Assembly (NCBI RefSeq): GCF_003389455.1
Contig: NZ_QUAC01000248.1
Span: 1 to 33,897 of the forward strand
Direction: 5' to 3'
Length of the DNA: 33,897 nt
Origin: Streptomyces inhibens
Lineage (GTDB): Bacteria; Actinomycetota; Actinomycetes; Streptomycetales; Streptomycetaceae
The notes beneath the pieces are model-generated. The model was not told the origin of the DNA. It saw nothing but the letters and a program-made list of their open reading frames with translations, and did not search any database. Each line of letters begins with the position of its first letter. Within the stretch, counting starts at the first letter, position 1. This document shows, piece after piece, positions 1 to 7,831 of this stretch. Both the position numbers and the translations under genes were made by a program.

Positions 1-131
1 GGCCGAGCCACCCCACACCCCCGGATCAACGGTCCCGGAGTGATCCAACCACCTCGAAGATCATTTCGTTAGGAGTTCTAAGGCCGTTCGAGACGACGAC
101 GGGCAGCGTCGAGTACGACTGCGTCGAGCGT

Positions 132-935
132 ATGGAGTTCTCGGACGACGGCAAGTACCTGGCGGTGTGCAGCGACCAGGGGCGGGTGTGGGTGTACGAC
201 ACCGCAGACTGGAGCGAGACCGTGCACACCCACGCCGGTGACTGGATCGTGCCGCTGATGATGTGGGTGCCCGGCGGGCACGTCCTCGTGGTCAAGAGCT
301 ACAGCATCGGGGACGAGCCCGAGGAGGAATCGCAGTGGGCCTATGACGTGGACCAGGGCACGAAGGTAGAGGTGCCCTTCCAGCGCGGGCACCTGCGCTC
401 GGTCGACGGCGCGTACCGGATCAGCCCGAACGACGCGGGCGAGGGCGGTTTCGACCTGCACGGGGAGGAGCGTGCGCCCTACCGGCAGCTGTCCCATGCC
501 GGTGGCTGGGACCCGATCCAGTGCCACGCCTTCTCCGGCAACTCCTCTCGGCTGTTCCTCGGCGCGCAGGAGAACCTGTACGTGGTCGACCCGGCGAAGG
601 GCGAGGTGGTCGACAAGGTCATGGACGCATCGGAGCGGTTGTTCGAGCTCGCCTCCAACCCGGACGGGAGTTACCTGGCGATCGGCAGCTTCAGCCGGAA
701 GCTGAGCTATCTGGAGTTCGGCGAGAACCGGCCGCACGAGTTGTGCATCTGGCGGATGGCCGACAAGAAGATCATCCTGGGCCATCAGTTCAGGACGTTC
801 ATCGACGAACTCGCCTGGTCACCGAACGACGGCCGCTGGCTCGCGGTCGCCCTGGAGCCCATGGGCGACGGCCAGTTCCACTGCGGCAAGACGGAGATTG
901 CCGTCTTCCGGATGGGGCCGGGCGAGAGTCACTGA
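132..935 (+). CDS. WD40-like beta-propeller protein, 5' end uncertain
   Basis: The 267-residue product reads as a beta-propeller. Repeated blade-like strands can be seen: FSDDGKYLAVCSDQGRVWVY near residues 3-22, ASNPDGSYLAIGSFSRKLSY in the middle, and AWSPNDGRWLAVALEP near the end. These resemble WD40 or YncE-type blades that usually act as protein-interaction scaffolds. No signal peptide or membrane segment is visible. The frame stays open upstream of the first ATG to the start of the window, and the upstream codons (FETTTGSVEYDCVER) look coding, so the true start is probably at or before the window edge and the ATG at 132 may be internal. No partner gene is visible. The role is unknown; the fold is inferred from the repeats. 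Confidence 0.75.
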   Translation: MEFSDDGKYLAVCSDQGRVWVYDTADWSETVHTHAGDWIVPLMMWVPGGHVLVVKSYSIGDEPEEESQWAYDVDQGTKVEVPFQRGHLRSVDGAYRISPNDAGEGGFDLHGEERAPYRQLSHAGGWDPIQCHAFSGNSSRLFLGAQENLYVVDPAKGEVVDKVMDASERLFELASNPDGSYLAIGSFSRKLSYLEFGENRPHELCIWRMADKKIILGHQFRTFIDELAWSPNDGRWLAVALEPMGDGQFHCGKTEIAVFRMGPGESH

Positions 936-1007
936 GCGGGAGACGCCTGGGGCCCGGGCGACTTCAAGCCCCTGACGATGTTGGTTGATTAATTCGGGCC
1001 TTGCGTG

Positions 1008-1050
1008 ACGTCGGCCTTCAAGGCCCGGTTGTGGTCTTGAAGGCCGACGT
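1008..1050. terminator. Perfect 15-bp inverted repeat, likely terminator
   Basis: Arms 1008-1022 and 1036-1050 are perfect reverse complements (ACGTCGGCCTTCAAG) around a 13-base loop, about 70 bases after the propeller gene stop. It would form a strong hairpin on either strand. A T-tract is absent, as is usual in actinomycetes. It also lies directly upstream of the IS1182-like remnant, so it could instead be part of that element's end. Confidence 0.6.
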
Positions 1051-1056
1051 TGTCGT

Positions 1057-1220
1057 ATGGGGCGGGTGCGGGTGTCGATGCAGCCGGGCGGGCCGGCGGA
1101 GATTCCGGCGGAGACGGCGCGGGGGCGCGGGCTGCGTCCCGAAGGGGAGTCCGGTGATCCGGGTGCGGGACGAGCTGGGGCCGCTGTTCCGCGACGAGGA
1201 GCGCGCGGGAGCGGGTGACG
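1057..1220 (+). pseudogene. IS1182-family transposase N-terminal remnant
   Basis: Two frames together give the typical start of an IS1182-type transposase: GPAEIPAETAR in one frame, then PKGSPVIRVRDELGPLFRDEE in another. The usual order is P-EIP--T-R-AR-A-PKG----RVRDELG--F-DE. The frame changes around 1125-1140, and nothing of the catalytic DDE domain remains after about 1215. This is a short frameshifted stump. Family assignment rests on motif recognition and not on an alignment. Confidence 0.65.
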
Positions 1221-1297
1221 GGCCGGTCCCTCCAGCGCTTCAAGATCATCCCGTTGCCCCTTTGACGCGTGTGGGGGTCACTCCCCCGCTTCCATAG

Positions 1298-1477
1298 GAG
1301 GGCGGATTCGTCCCCGTCGACGCCGTCGCCTTGAACACGGCTGGTGAAGCCGTCGGTGAGTCCCTGGTGTTGATGAAGGACGGGATGCTCGACTCGCTCG
1401 AACGTGCCTGGTGGACCGATGACACGCCGATCGTCCTGCCGCCCGTGGAGCAGATCCAGCTCATTCGCCGGAAATGA
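1298..1477 (+). pseudogene. C-terminal fragment of an unrecognised protein
   Basis: The reading frame from a TAG at 1295 to a TGA at 1475 encodes about 59 residues including AGEAVGESLVLMKDGMLDSL, ERAWWTDD and LPPVEQIQLIRRK. The composition looks coding (acidic/hydrophobic alternation, WW-TDD-P motif), and I recall similar ends in small actinomycete hypothetical proteins. There is no plausible start codon with a ribosome site, so it is probably the 3' end of a gene whose front was lost next to the IS1182 remnant. No function can be given. Confidence 0.4.
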
Positions 1478-1492
1478 ACGGGGCCTCCGGCG

Positions 1493-1930
1493 TCACCGCT
1501 CATTGTCGCCGGCGGCATATCGGCTCCAGGCAGCCCCCCTTGGGTCGCCGGCCTGGTGGCCGTGACGTGGTGGTAGCCGAGGGCGTCGGCGACGACCGGG
1601 GCGGGCATCTCCAGAACTTGCTGACGGATGGCGGCGCCGCGGGAGGCGGCCGTCGGGGCGCCGATCTCGTTCTTCGGGAGATCTGCACGGCGGGGATGAC
1701 CAGACGGCGGGGATGACCAGACGGCGGCTGAGCCGGGTCTGCATGGACCAGTTGAGGAAGGCCCGCAGGCAGGTGCGGGCGTGCTCGCTGTTTTCGGCAT
1801 ACCAGGCGTCGATGTCGGCTTGGCCGCAGGTGGCGAGTGTGCTGTCCCGTTCGGCAAGCCGGCGGAGGAAGGCGGTCGCGTGCTTGATCTGCTCGCCGGC
1901 GAGCCGGCGGACAGTCGGTGTGATGAGGGC
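1493..1930 (-). pseudogene. Decayed integrase-like (site-specific recombinase) gene
   Basis: Read on the minus strand, three frames give parts of one protein. The N-terminal SAM-like core-binding part contains AGEQIKHATAFLRRLAERDS, CGQADIDAWYAENSEHARTC and LRAFLNWSMQTRLSRRL. A later part reads GAAIRQQVLEMPAPVVADAL followed by GYHHVT, and the end reads WSRYAAGDNER. This order matches the integrase-like proteins common in Streptomyces, in which GYHHVT replaces the usual LGH of tyrosine recombinases. The middle of the catalytic domain is missing, and a 17-bp tandem duplication lies at the junction. It cannot encode an active recombinase. Confidence 0.6.
1691..1724. repeat. 17-bp perfect tandem duplication
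   Basis: CGGGGATGACCAGACGG occurs twice head to tail (1691-1707 and 1708-1724). It falls inside the integrase-like pseudogene, exactly where the N-terminal and C-terminal parts meet. A replication-slippage origin is likely; 17 bp is not a multiple of 3, so it shifts the frame. Confidence 0.9.
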
Positions 1931-2014
1931 CCGGCCCGCTCGTGACCGGAGTTCCGGATCGTCCCTACGGTGGCCCGGACAAGGCGCGGGCCGGCCTTCT
2001 CGGCTTCGAGGAGC

Positions 2015-2692
2015 TCAGCAGCGGAGTCGGCCGCGAGCCAGGCCGTCCACCAAGGCCCGGAGCCCGTCCAGGTAGGTGTCCTCGGCGGTCAGGGGCGCCC
2101 AGCTGTCCGCGACCTGCGCCAGGCGGGGAAGCTCGTCCGGATCGAGATCGGCGAAGACTTGCTCCCGGTAGGTCGCACGGTCATCGTCTGTGCGCCTCCG
2201 GGCCGCTGTCGCCCGGACCACGATCTCTCCGGCGGTGTAGTACCAGATCGCACGGTAACCGTGCACGGCCCGCTCGGGGGGCAGGCCGCATTCGACCAGG
2301 CCGTCGACGATCTGCTCGACAAACCACAGTGCGGACGTGGACATCAGGTCGTCCGCGGTCAGCACCTCCACGATCCAGGGGCAGGCGGCGAGGGCCTCGT
2401 GGATCGCGGCGGCGGCGACGACAATCCGCTCGCGAGGGTGGGCGGGTAGTTCGGGTCGGCGCAGCGTCCGCGCGGCGTAGTCGTCCAGCAGCAGGACGAG
2501 CAGTTCTTCCTTGTTGCGGACGTGGTGATAGAGCGCCATCGGCGTACTGCCGATCTCCGTGGCCAGCCGCCGCATGGTCAGCCGGTCCACGCCTTCCTCC
2601 GCCACGATCCGGCGGGCCGTCTCGACGACCTCCTCGCGGGAGATGCGGGGAGGTCGGCCGAGGGTTTTGCGCGGTGTGGAAGGTTGCGGCAT
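2015..2692 (-). CDS. TetR/AcrR-family regulator divergent from an exporter
   Basis: This 225-residue protein has an N-terminal TetR DNA-binding domain. The helix-turn-helix region runs about residues 20-65, with EEVVETARRIVAEEGVDRLT, then MRRLATEIGSTPMALYHHVR and NKEELL. The C-terminal part is an alpha-helical ligand/dimer domain. It is transcribed divergently from the MFS exporter starting at about 2750-2780, the classical layout of a drug-responsive repressor controlling its pump. The likely role is to repress the exporter-cupin operon and itself until a small molecule binds. The ligand cannot be told from sequence. The ATG at 2692 precedes a well-placed TetR start and is preferred. Confidence 0.88.
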   Translation of the reverse strand: MPQPSTPRKTLGRPPRISREEVVETARRIVAEEGVDRLTMRRLATEIGSTPMALYHHVRNKEELLVLLLDDYAARTLRRPELPAHPRERIVVAAAAIHEALAACPWIVEVLTADDLMSTSALWFVEQIVDGLVECGLPPERAVHGYRAIWYYTAGEIVVRATAARRRTDDDRATYREQVFADLDPDELPRLAQVADSWAPLTAEDTYLDGLRALVDGLARGRLRC

Positions 2693-2779
2693 GCCCCCAT
2701 CATCCCCCAGGTGTCGACAACGGCGTTCCTCTGAGGCTAGTTTCTTTACGTGTATAAAAATTCACGAGGGCGCCCTGGG
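2693..2779. promoter_or_regulatory. Divergent tetR / exporter control region
   Basis: The short gap between the two divergent genes contains an AT-rich patch, unusual here, around 2740-2763 (TTTCTTTACGTGTATAAAAA). It includes TTTA-N6-TAAA half-sites. It is the best candidate for promoter elements and the TetR operator, but the dyad is weak and no clear -10/-35 pair is seen. Confidence 0.35.
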
Positions 2780-4195
2780 GTGGTGCTGGCGGCGGCCGTC
2801 GCCCAGTTCGTCGTCGCCCTGGACATGTCGGTGGTCAACGTCGCACTGCCCGCGATCCGCACCGCGCTGGGATTCGCGCCGCTCGACCTGTCGTGGGTCG
2901 TGCACGTCTACGCGCTCACGTTCGGCGGGTTTCTGCTGCTGGGGGGCCGCGCTTGCGACCTGTACGGCCAACGCCGGCTGCTCGTACTGGGCTTGACCGT
3001 TTTTGGGTTGTGCTCGCTGGCGGGCGGGCTGGCACAGACGCCCTGGCAACTGATCACCGCCCGCGCCGGGCAGGGCCTGGGTGCCGCAGCGGCCGCCCCA
3101 GCCGCGCTGGCGATGCTCACCACTACCTTCACCGAAGGCCTCCGGCGCGTCCGCGCGCTCGGGGTGTGGAGCGCGGTGAACGCCGCAGGCGGAGCGCTGG
3201 GCGTGCTGGCGGGCGGGCTGCTGACTGAGTACGCGGGTTGGCGCTGGGTGATGCTGATCAACCTGCCCATCGTGGCGGCGGCTCTCGCGCTGATTCCCGC
3301 AGGCGTACCCGCTGGAGCACGGCCCGCCCCGCGCGAGAGGCTGGACGCGCTCGGCGCTGTTCTGGCGACCGGCGGAGTCGGGCTACTGGTGTTCGGTGTC
3401 GTCCGCACCGACGCCCGAGGGTGGAGCTCTCCGGCCACGTGGGCGACCGTCGCTACCGCGGCCACGCTGCTGGCCGCCTTTGCCTTCGCCGAATCCAGGG
3501 CCCCGGCACCGCTGCTGCGCCTCGGCCTGCTGCGCAGCCGCTGGGTCGCCGGCGCCAATGTGCTGGTGTTCTTTTCCACGGCCGGGCAGTTCGCGGCGTT
3601 CTACTTCGTGTCCCTGTACATGCAGCAGGTCCTGGGCATGGGCGCCGCAGCGACCGGCGCCGCGTTCCTGCCCTTCTCCGTGAGCCTGGTCGCGGGCACC
3701 CTCGTCGCGACCCGCGTCACCGCGACACGCACCCCCCGTGCGTCGCTGGTGCCCGGCGCCCTGCTGGCCGCCGCGGGCCTGGCCTGGTTCGCCTTCATCA
3801 GTCCCGATGGCGGCTTCCTCACCGACGTGCTCGGCCCCTGCATCATCACCGGCGTCGGCGTCGGACTGGTCATAGCCCCGATCGTCGCCGCCGCGACCAC
3901 CGGCGTCGCCCCCCGCGAGGCCGGCATGGCCTCCGGCCTCATGAACAGCTCCCGCCAACTCGGCGGCTGCATCGGCCTGGCCGCCCTGGTCACCATCGCC
4001 GCACACCGCACCGGAACGGCCACCGACCCCGCCGCGCTCAACGACGGCTACACCCTGGGCCTGGCCGTCGCCGCCGCCCTCTTCGTTCTCGCGGCGGTCG
4101 TGGCGATCGGCGTGTTGCCCCGACGCCAGGCCGCCACACCTGTCCCGCAACCTGCCGCCTCCACAGAGAATCGACTGGAAGGAACGCCGTCATGA
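2750..4195 (+). CDS. DHA2-family MFS drug exporter (14 TM type)
   Basis: This 481-residue integral membrane protein has the signature motifs of EmrB/QacA-type proton-driven multidrug exporters: ALDMSVVNVALPAI in TM1, GGRACDLYGQRR (motif A) near residue 65, RAGQGLGAAAAAPAAL (motif B) and GGALGVLAGGLLTEYAGW (motif C). Length and hydrophobicity fit 14 helices. The longest frame starts at GTG 2750, which has no ribosome site. A GTG at 2780, preceded by GAGGG at 2766-2770, gives a more usual N-terminus just before TM1 and may be the real start. The stop overlaps the cupin start (ATGA). Neighbouring TetR suggests inducible efflux; the substrate is unknown. Confidence 0.9.
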   Translation: MYKNSRGRPGVVLAAAVAQFVVALDMSVVNVALPAIRTALGFAPLDLSWVVHVYALTFGGFLLLGGRACDLYGQRRLLVLGLTVFGLCSLAGGLAQTPWQLITARAGQGLGAAAAAPAALAMLTTTFTEGLRRVRALGVWSAVNAAGGALGVLAGGLLTEYAGWRWVMLINLPIVAAALALIPAGVPAGARPAPRERLDALGAVLATGGVGLLVFGVVRTDARGWSSPATWATVATAATLLAAFAFAESRAPAPLLRLGLLRSRWVAGANVLVFFSTAGQFAAFYFVSLYMQQVLGMGAAATGAAFLPFSVSLVAGTLVATRVTATRTPRASLVPGALLAAAGLAWFAFISPDGGFLTDVLGPCIITGVGVGLVIAPIVAAATTGVAPREAGMASGLMNSSRQLGGCIGLAALVTIAAHRTGTATDPAALNDGYTLGLAVAAALFVLAAVVAIGVLPRRQAATPVPQPAASTENRLEGTPS

Positions 4196-4587
4196 CGACG
4201 ACACCCATCGACCTGTTCGCCTCAGCGCTGCATTTCCACCCCGACGGCGACGTCCGAGCCGCCGAACGGCAGATGACGAGCAGCAATTCCGGTACCTGGC
4301 AGATCTCGACCTTCCGCGTCGAGACCGACGCCGACGTCCACGCCGACTACTGGGAGATGCACCCAGAGGCCGAGGAGGCGGTGTGCTGCCTGACCGGCGG
4401 TGTCCGCCTCTACTTCCGCCCCACCACACCCGGAGGCACCGAGGATTTGGTGCAGTTGGAGGCAGGCACCGCCGTGATCGTTCCCCGCGGCCGCTGGCAC
4501 CGCCTGGAACTGAACGCCCCGAGCGACCTGATGTCGATCACCCTTCGTCACGGCACCCGCCTCGAAAAGCGCACCGATACTCGCTGA
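4192..4587 (+). CDS. Small single-domain cupin
   Basis: The 131-residue product matches a single cupin barrel. Conserved regions read VHADYWEMHPEAEEAVCCLT (about residues 44-63, the H-x-E/E-x3-G-like motif 1 region), GGVRLYFRP, and motif 2 LEAGTAVIVPRGRWHRLEL (about 93-111, with PRGRWHR). Histidine and glutamate positions could bind a metal, so it may be an enzyme or a sensor for a small molecule. It begins at ATG 4192 inside the exporter's stop codon with GGAAGGA just upstream, so it is translationally coupled. It probably acts on or detects the exported compound. The exact activity is unknown. Confidence 0.82.
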   Translation: MTTTPIDLFASALHFHPDGDVRAAERQMTSSNSGTWQISTFRVETDADVHADYWEMHPEAEEAVCCLTGGVRLYFRPTTPGGTEDLVQLEAGTAVIVPRGRWHRLELNAPSDLMSITLRHGTRLEKRTDTR

Positions 4588-4593
4588 CCGGGT

Positions 4594-4624
4594 GGTGGCC
4601 CGGCAGACCCGCTGCCGGGCCACC
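4594..4624 (+). terminator. Terminator hairpin after the exporter-cupin operon
   Basis: Arms 4594-4606 (GGTGGCCCGGCAG) and 4612-4624 are a perfect 13-bp inverted repeat with a 5-base loop, starting 7 bases after the cupin stop. This is a textbook position for a factor-independent terminator without a U-tract. Confidence 0.85.
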
Positions 4625-5253
4625 GCGATCCTCGCCCAGCCCTCATGGCGTCTCACCAGCGCGCTGTTGGCGGCCATGCGCCAAGCGACTGCACCACCGA
4701 ATGCTTCCAAGAGGGTGGCTGACCGTACTGACACGCCCAGATGGACCCTCACACGGGCGCCCGTTCGCCAGGATGGTCGATCGTCGTCGCGTCCCCGGAA
4801 CAGAAGCGGGGGCTGGGGCTGGGACGAAGGGTGTCCGTATACGCACTGAAGCCCGGAAGGCGCCACGGTCGCAACAGCTCACAAGTAGCTGGAGCGCCCC
4901 TCCTCCTCATTGCGTTGGCTGCTTCAAGCCAAGCTGGCCGGCAACCGACCCGCTCAGCGCTCGACACGGGTCGCGCAGGCTGGATGCCGAGGAATCGGGC
5001 GGGTTGACCGCTCTCCGGAGCTGTCCGATGTCGCTGATGCCGAAGAATGCCGGCACGGCAATACCCGACGACAGAATTCCCAGCCACACCGACGCTTGCT
5101 GAGCGCCCCCGCGCCACCCCCCAGCTGGTGCCGCATCAGCCAACGTTTGCCCTACTCCGGGTAGGGGCTCCGAGCCGACTGACCGACCCTCTCCCTGTGC
5201 CGGCAGCCATGTCCCCCACCTTCGTTTTCGGAGCATGTGGTGGCCGAAGAGCG
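4625..5253. other. Gene-poor gap between two convergent units
   Basis: No confident gene is present. Codon bias is weak in all frames and GC is slightly lower than nearby. A minus-strand frame at 4907-5236 carries one hydrophobic stretch (WLGILSSGIAVPAFFGISDI) followed by a polar tail, which could be the relic of a small membrane protein, but there is no clean start or ribosome site. The stretch probably contains degraded sequence. Confidence 0.5.
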
Positions 5254-6111
5254 TCAGGTGGTGGCCACCAGTAGGTCCTCTCCGCTTGACGGGCGAAGGC
5301 CGTCGTTCCGATCGGCGAAGTAGCGTTCGGCGAGCACACTTCCCGACACGTGTTGGGCGTCTTTGAAGCCGGCGTCGCGGGCCAGTGCCACCATCTCCTG
5401 CGGGGTGTAGAAGCTGATGAACGGCGTTCCGGCTGCTTTCGCCTGTGGCTTGGTCGCCTCAAGCGCGGGGCGATCCGCTTCATCGATGAGCTCGGTCGGC
5501 AGCATGAACGTCATGGCGAGCGTCGAGCCGGGGGCGAGCCCGGCGAGCCGGCGCAGGGTCGCCGCGGTGACGTCTTTGGTGAGGTACATGGTGACGCCGG
5601 TGGAAACGACGACCGCCGGCCGGCCGGGATCGAAGCCGGCGTCGGACAGCTGCTCCCACCAGTCCCCGCCCGCCTCGAAGTCGACCGGCACCAGTCGCAG
5701 CCAGTCGGGAATCCCGTAGCCGAGCTCGATCAGGCGTTGGCGCTTCCAGGCTTGGGTGCCCGGCTGGTCGATCTCGAAGACCCGTAGGCGGGAGGCGATC
5801 TCCGGCCCGCGCTGGGCAAAGGTGTCGAGTCCGGCCCCCAGGACGACGTACTGGGTGATGCCGTGGCCGGCCTGCTCGGCAACCAGGTCCTCAATGAAAC
5901 GAGCGCGGGCCACAATGGCCGCCCGGAATCCGCTGGTGCTGCGCAGGTCCATGTCCGGGCGGCGCCGCCATCCCTCATCAGGGGCCGCCAGCTTCAGTCC
6001 GATCTCGTCCTCGAGGACGTGCGGCGGCGGGTCGGCCTGCACATGCATCGCCCGCCAGAGGGCGACCCGCACCGCGGTGCTGTCAGGTACGTAGTTCTGC
6101 TCGTCTGCCAT
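5254..6111 (-). CDS. SAM-dependent methyltransferase, COG3315/TIGR00027 type
   Basis: The 285-residue protein has the class I methyltransferase fold of the leucine-carboxyl/polyketide O-methyltransferase-like family. Motif I is QYVVLGAGLDTFAQR (about residues 87-101), followed by the acidic ribose-binding loop VFEIDQPGTQAWKR, and later VVVSTGVTMYLTKD. The family methylates carboxyl or hydroxyl groups of diverse substrates using S-adenosylmethionine in the cytoplasm; the substrate is unknown here. I chose ATG 6111 (MADEQNY) over the longer frame because AGGAGAGGG lies just upstream. It follows the VOC gene with a 20-base gap, so the two are likely co-transcribed and partly coupled. Confidence 0.87.
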   Translation of the reverse strand: MADEQNYVPDSTAVRVALWRAMHVQADPPPHVLEDEIGLKLAAPDEGWRRRPDMDLRSTSGFRAAIVARARFIEDLVAEQAGHGITQYVVLGAGLDTFAQRGPEIASRLRVFEIDQPGTQAWKRQRLIELGYGIPDWLRLVPVDFEAGGDWWEQLSDAGFDPGRPAVVVSTGVTMYLTKDVTAATLRRLAGLAPGSTLAMTFMLPTELIDEADRPALEATKPQAKAAGTPFISFYTPQEMVALARDAGFKDAQHVSGSVLAERYFADRNDGLRPSSGEDLLVATT

Positions 6112-6131
6112 GGTGTTCCCTCTCCTGACGG

Positions 6132-6476
6132 TCAGTTCTTGGACGGAGCCTGGAGGCTCCACAGACGCCCGTCGGGGTCACGGACAGTCATCTCCGTGGT
6201 CCCGTAATGGGTGTCCTCGAACGGCGTGACCACCTCGACAGCAGGATCGGGACGGAACGTCTCCGCATCGGTCACCTTCAGCACGATCTGCGTCTGGGGC
6301 TCCCGGTCCTCGGGGACCTCGGCGATGAACACGTAGGGACCGTCGCCATTGCGGAGTCGGCCGGAGTTGTGGTCGGTCGAGAACTCCAATTCGAAGCCCA
6401 GTGCCTGGAAGAACTTCGCCGCCTTGCCCCAGTTGTGGGTCTCCAGGAACACGGCCTCGATGCCTTCGGTCGCCAT
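6132..6476 (-). CDS. VOC (glyoxalase/bleomycin-resistance fold) protein
   Basis: This 114-residue protein has one VOC module pair. It begins IEAVFLETHNWGKAAKFFQA, continues with LGFELEFSTDHNSG, and ends with a TTEMTVRDPDGRLWSLQAP strand typical of the second beta-alpha-beta-beta-beta unit. Such proteins bind or isomerise small molecules, often with a metal, or act as resistance/immunity binders. ATG 6476 is chosen because GGAG sits at the right distance; the ATG overlaps closely with the end of the upstream regulator gene (TGA at 6480-6478, one base between them). It sits between a DNA-binding regulator and a methyltransferase in one minus-strand operon. The ligand is unknown. Confidence 0.87.
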   Translation of the reverse strand: MATEGIEAVFLETHNWGKAAKFFQALGFELEFSTDHNSGRLRNGDGPYVFIAEVPEDREPQTQIVLKVTDAETFRPDPAVEVVTPFEDTHYGTTEMTVRDPDGRLWSLQAPSKN

Positions 6477-6477
6477 G

Positions 6478-6657
6478 TCAGTTCTCCTTCTCGGACGATT
6501 GCTGTCGCTGCCCATGGGTGTCGTCGAGGTAGGCACGCAGAGCGGCTGCGACCAACGCCGAGAGGGACGAACCCGACTCGATGGCGTGATATTTGACCTG
6601 CTTGATCAGCCCGACCGGCAAGTACACGTTGAACTGCTTGACCTCTTCGTCACTCAC
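6478..6657 (-). CDS. Ribbon-helix-helix (CopG/ParD-like) regulator, 59 aa
   Basis: The product starts VSDEEVKQFNVYLPVGLIKQ and continues VKYHAIESGSSLSALVAAAL before a polar tail. This is a ribbon-helix-helix layout: a beta strand with alternating residues (KQFNVYLP), helix A (VGLIKQVKYHAIES), the GSSLSALV turn and helix B. Such dimers bind repeated or palindromic operators and often repress their own operon. The GTG start at 6657 is supported by the reading frame and by the repeat cluster only 10 bases upstream. Its stop is one base from the VOC start, so all three genes form one operon. No toxin gene follows, so this is a regulator rather than an ordinary toxin-antitoxin antitoxin. Confidence 0.8.
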   Translation of the reverse strand: MSDEEVKQFNVYLPVGLIKQVKYHAIESGSSLSALVAAALRAYLDDTHGQRQQSSEKEN

Positions 6658-6666
6658 AGAGGCGAT

Positions 6667-6688
6667 GCTAGCATCCTAGCAAGCTAGC
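6667..6688 (-). promoter_or_regulatory. Three GCTAG repeats at 8-bp spacing, likely operator
   Basis: Read on the minus strand, GCTAGCTT, GCTAGGAT and GCTAGC follow each other, with the GCTAG core repeating every 8 bp. The outer two copies are themselves GCTAGC palindromes. TAGGAT inside the array could serve as a -10 hexamer, putting transcription start close to the GTG of the ribbon-helix-helix gene (6657), possibly with a very short leader. Regularly spaced short repeats are known targets of ribbon-helix-helix proteins, so autoregulation is the natural inference. Confidence 0.65.
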
Positions 6689-6698
6689 GCGGGTCGGA

Positions 6699-7768
6699 TC
6701 AGGCAACATTCGCCGGCCGGCGTGGTCCGTGCCGTCGAGGGCGAAGTAGCGCAGGGCGGTGGACTGGGCCTCGATGCGGTTCAGCCACGAGCTGTTGGTC
6801 GGGGTGCAGGCGATCGCCACGTTGTTGACCTCGGCCCGGTCCGCCACCCGCCGACACCGTTTCGTGGTCAGGTGTGGGGAGTAGTTGTCGCAGACGATCG
6901 CGATGCGCACATCGGCTGGTGCAGCGAACGCAGGTAGCGACAGAACTCCAGGAACTTCGAGCGGTTCTTGGTCTGCTTGATGTGCCCGTAAAGCCGGTCC
7001 TTGCCCAGGTCGTAGGCGGCGAACAAGCGCCGGACCCCGTCCGGTCGGGTGCAGGTCGCCCGCCTGCGGGGTCTCGGGGCGCGGTCCGGGTCCTTGTACG
7101 TACCTCCACGTTCGACCCACTGCCGCCCCGGGTGGGGTTGGAGGTCGAGCGGGCCGAACTCGTCCATGCAGAAGATGACTTCGGGTCCGTCGTCCTCGGG
7201 AATGACCTCACCGTCGGCTATCGCGTACAGGTGCTCGACACGGGCCTTCTTCGTGGCGCAGTCGGGGTCGCGGGACGTCTTCCAGATCTTCACGCGTTGA
7301 AAAGAGATGCCTTCCTTGCCGAGCAGGATGCGCAGGCCCTCGTGGCCGCTGTCGTCGACCACTCCCTCGGCCACCAGGGAGTCGGCCGGCTTGGCCAGGC
7401 TCCAGGTCGAGAACGGCACATCGTGCTCGGCCGGTTGGATTTGGCGATCTTCTTGATCTCCCGGCGTTCCGCAAGGGCGAAGGTCTTCAGCCGCCCGCCC
7501 CTGTACCTCGGGGAGAGTGAGTCGAACCGTTGGCGTCGAAGTTGTGGGGGACGTCCCGGACCCGGTCCGTGCCGGCGAAAGTCACCTCCGCGGCCTTCCC
7601 CATGGTCACGCCCTGGGCGGACAGGAACACCATCCGGGCCCGTCGCCAGCTCACCACCGCCCCGGCACCCCTGCGGATGATCCGCAGCAGGCGGTGTCCC
7701 TCGTTGTCATCGATCTCGCGCACGCGAACACGTTCACCCACCCAAGCACTCTGACGATGACGCGCCAC
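6699..7768 (-). pseudogene. Frameshifted IS630-family transposase
   Basis: Three frames reconstruct most of an IS630 transposase. The N-terminal helix-turn-helix part reads VREIDDNEGHRLLRIIRRGA and WRRARMVFLSAQGVTM (7600-7740). The middle reads FSTWSLAKPADSLVAEGVVD and IFCMDEFGPLDLQPHPGRQW, with a catalytic Asp (7000-7420). The C-terminal part reads IAIVCDNYSPHLTTKRCRRV and TPTNSSWLNRIEAQSTALRY, with the second Asp and the Glu (6730-6900). Frames break near 7490 and 6890, and the end is shortened after ALDGTDH, rejoining at a terminal ANVA. It cannot make an active enzyme without frameshifting. It lies immediately upstream of the ribbon-helix-helix operon, in the same direction. Confidence 0.85.
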
Positions 7769-7770
7769 TC

Positions 7771-7831
7771 AGAAGCCTTCCGCTTACCGGTCAGCGGAGT
7801 TGTCCGGTCGATCAGGGTCCTGGATTGGGCG
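7771..7831. repeat. IS-end-like repeat, copy A
   Basis: This 61-bp stretch (AGAAGCCTTCCGCTTACCGG ...) is about 80% identical by eye to 9785-9845. The second copy runs into an IS5-type transposase remnant, so copy A is probably the isolated end of a similar element. The two copies are direct repeats that bracket the TetR-amidohydrolase pair. Confidence 0.7.

Noticed and set aside
6478..6657. Toxin-antitoxin interpretation of the ribbon-helix-helix gene
   Set aside because: No ParE/RelE- or PIN-like toxin follows; the next genes are a VOC protein and a methyltransferase.
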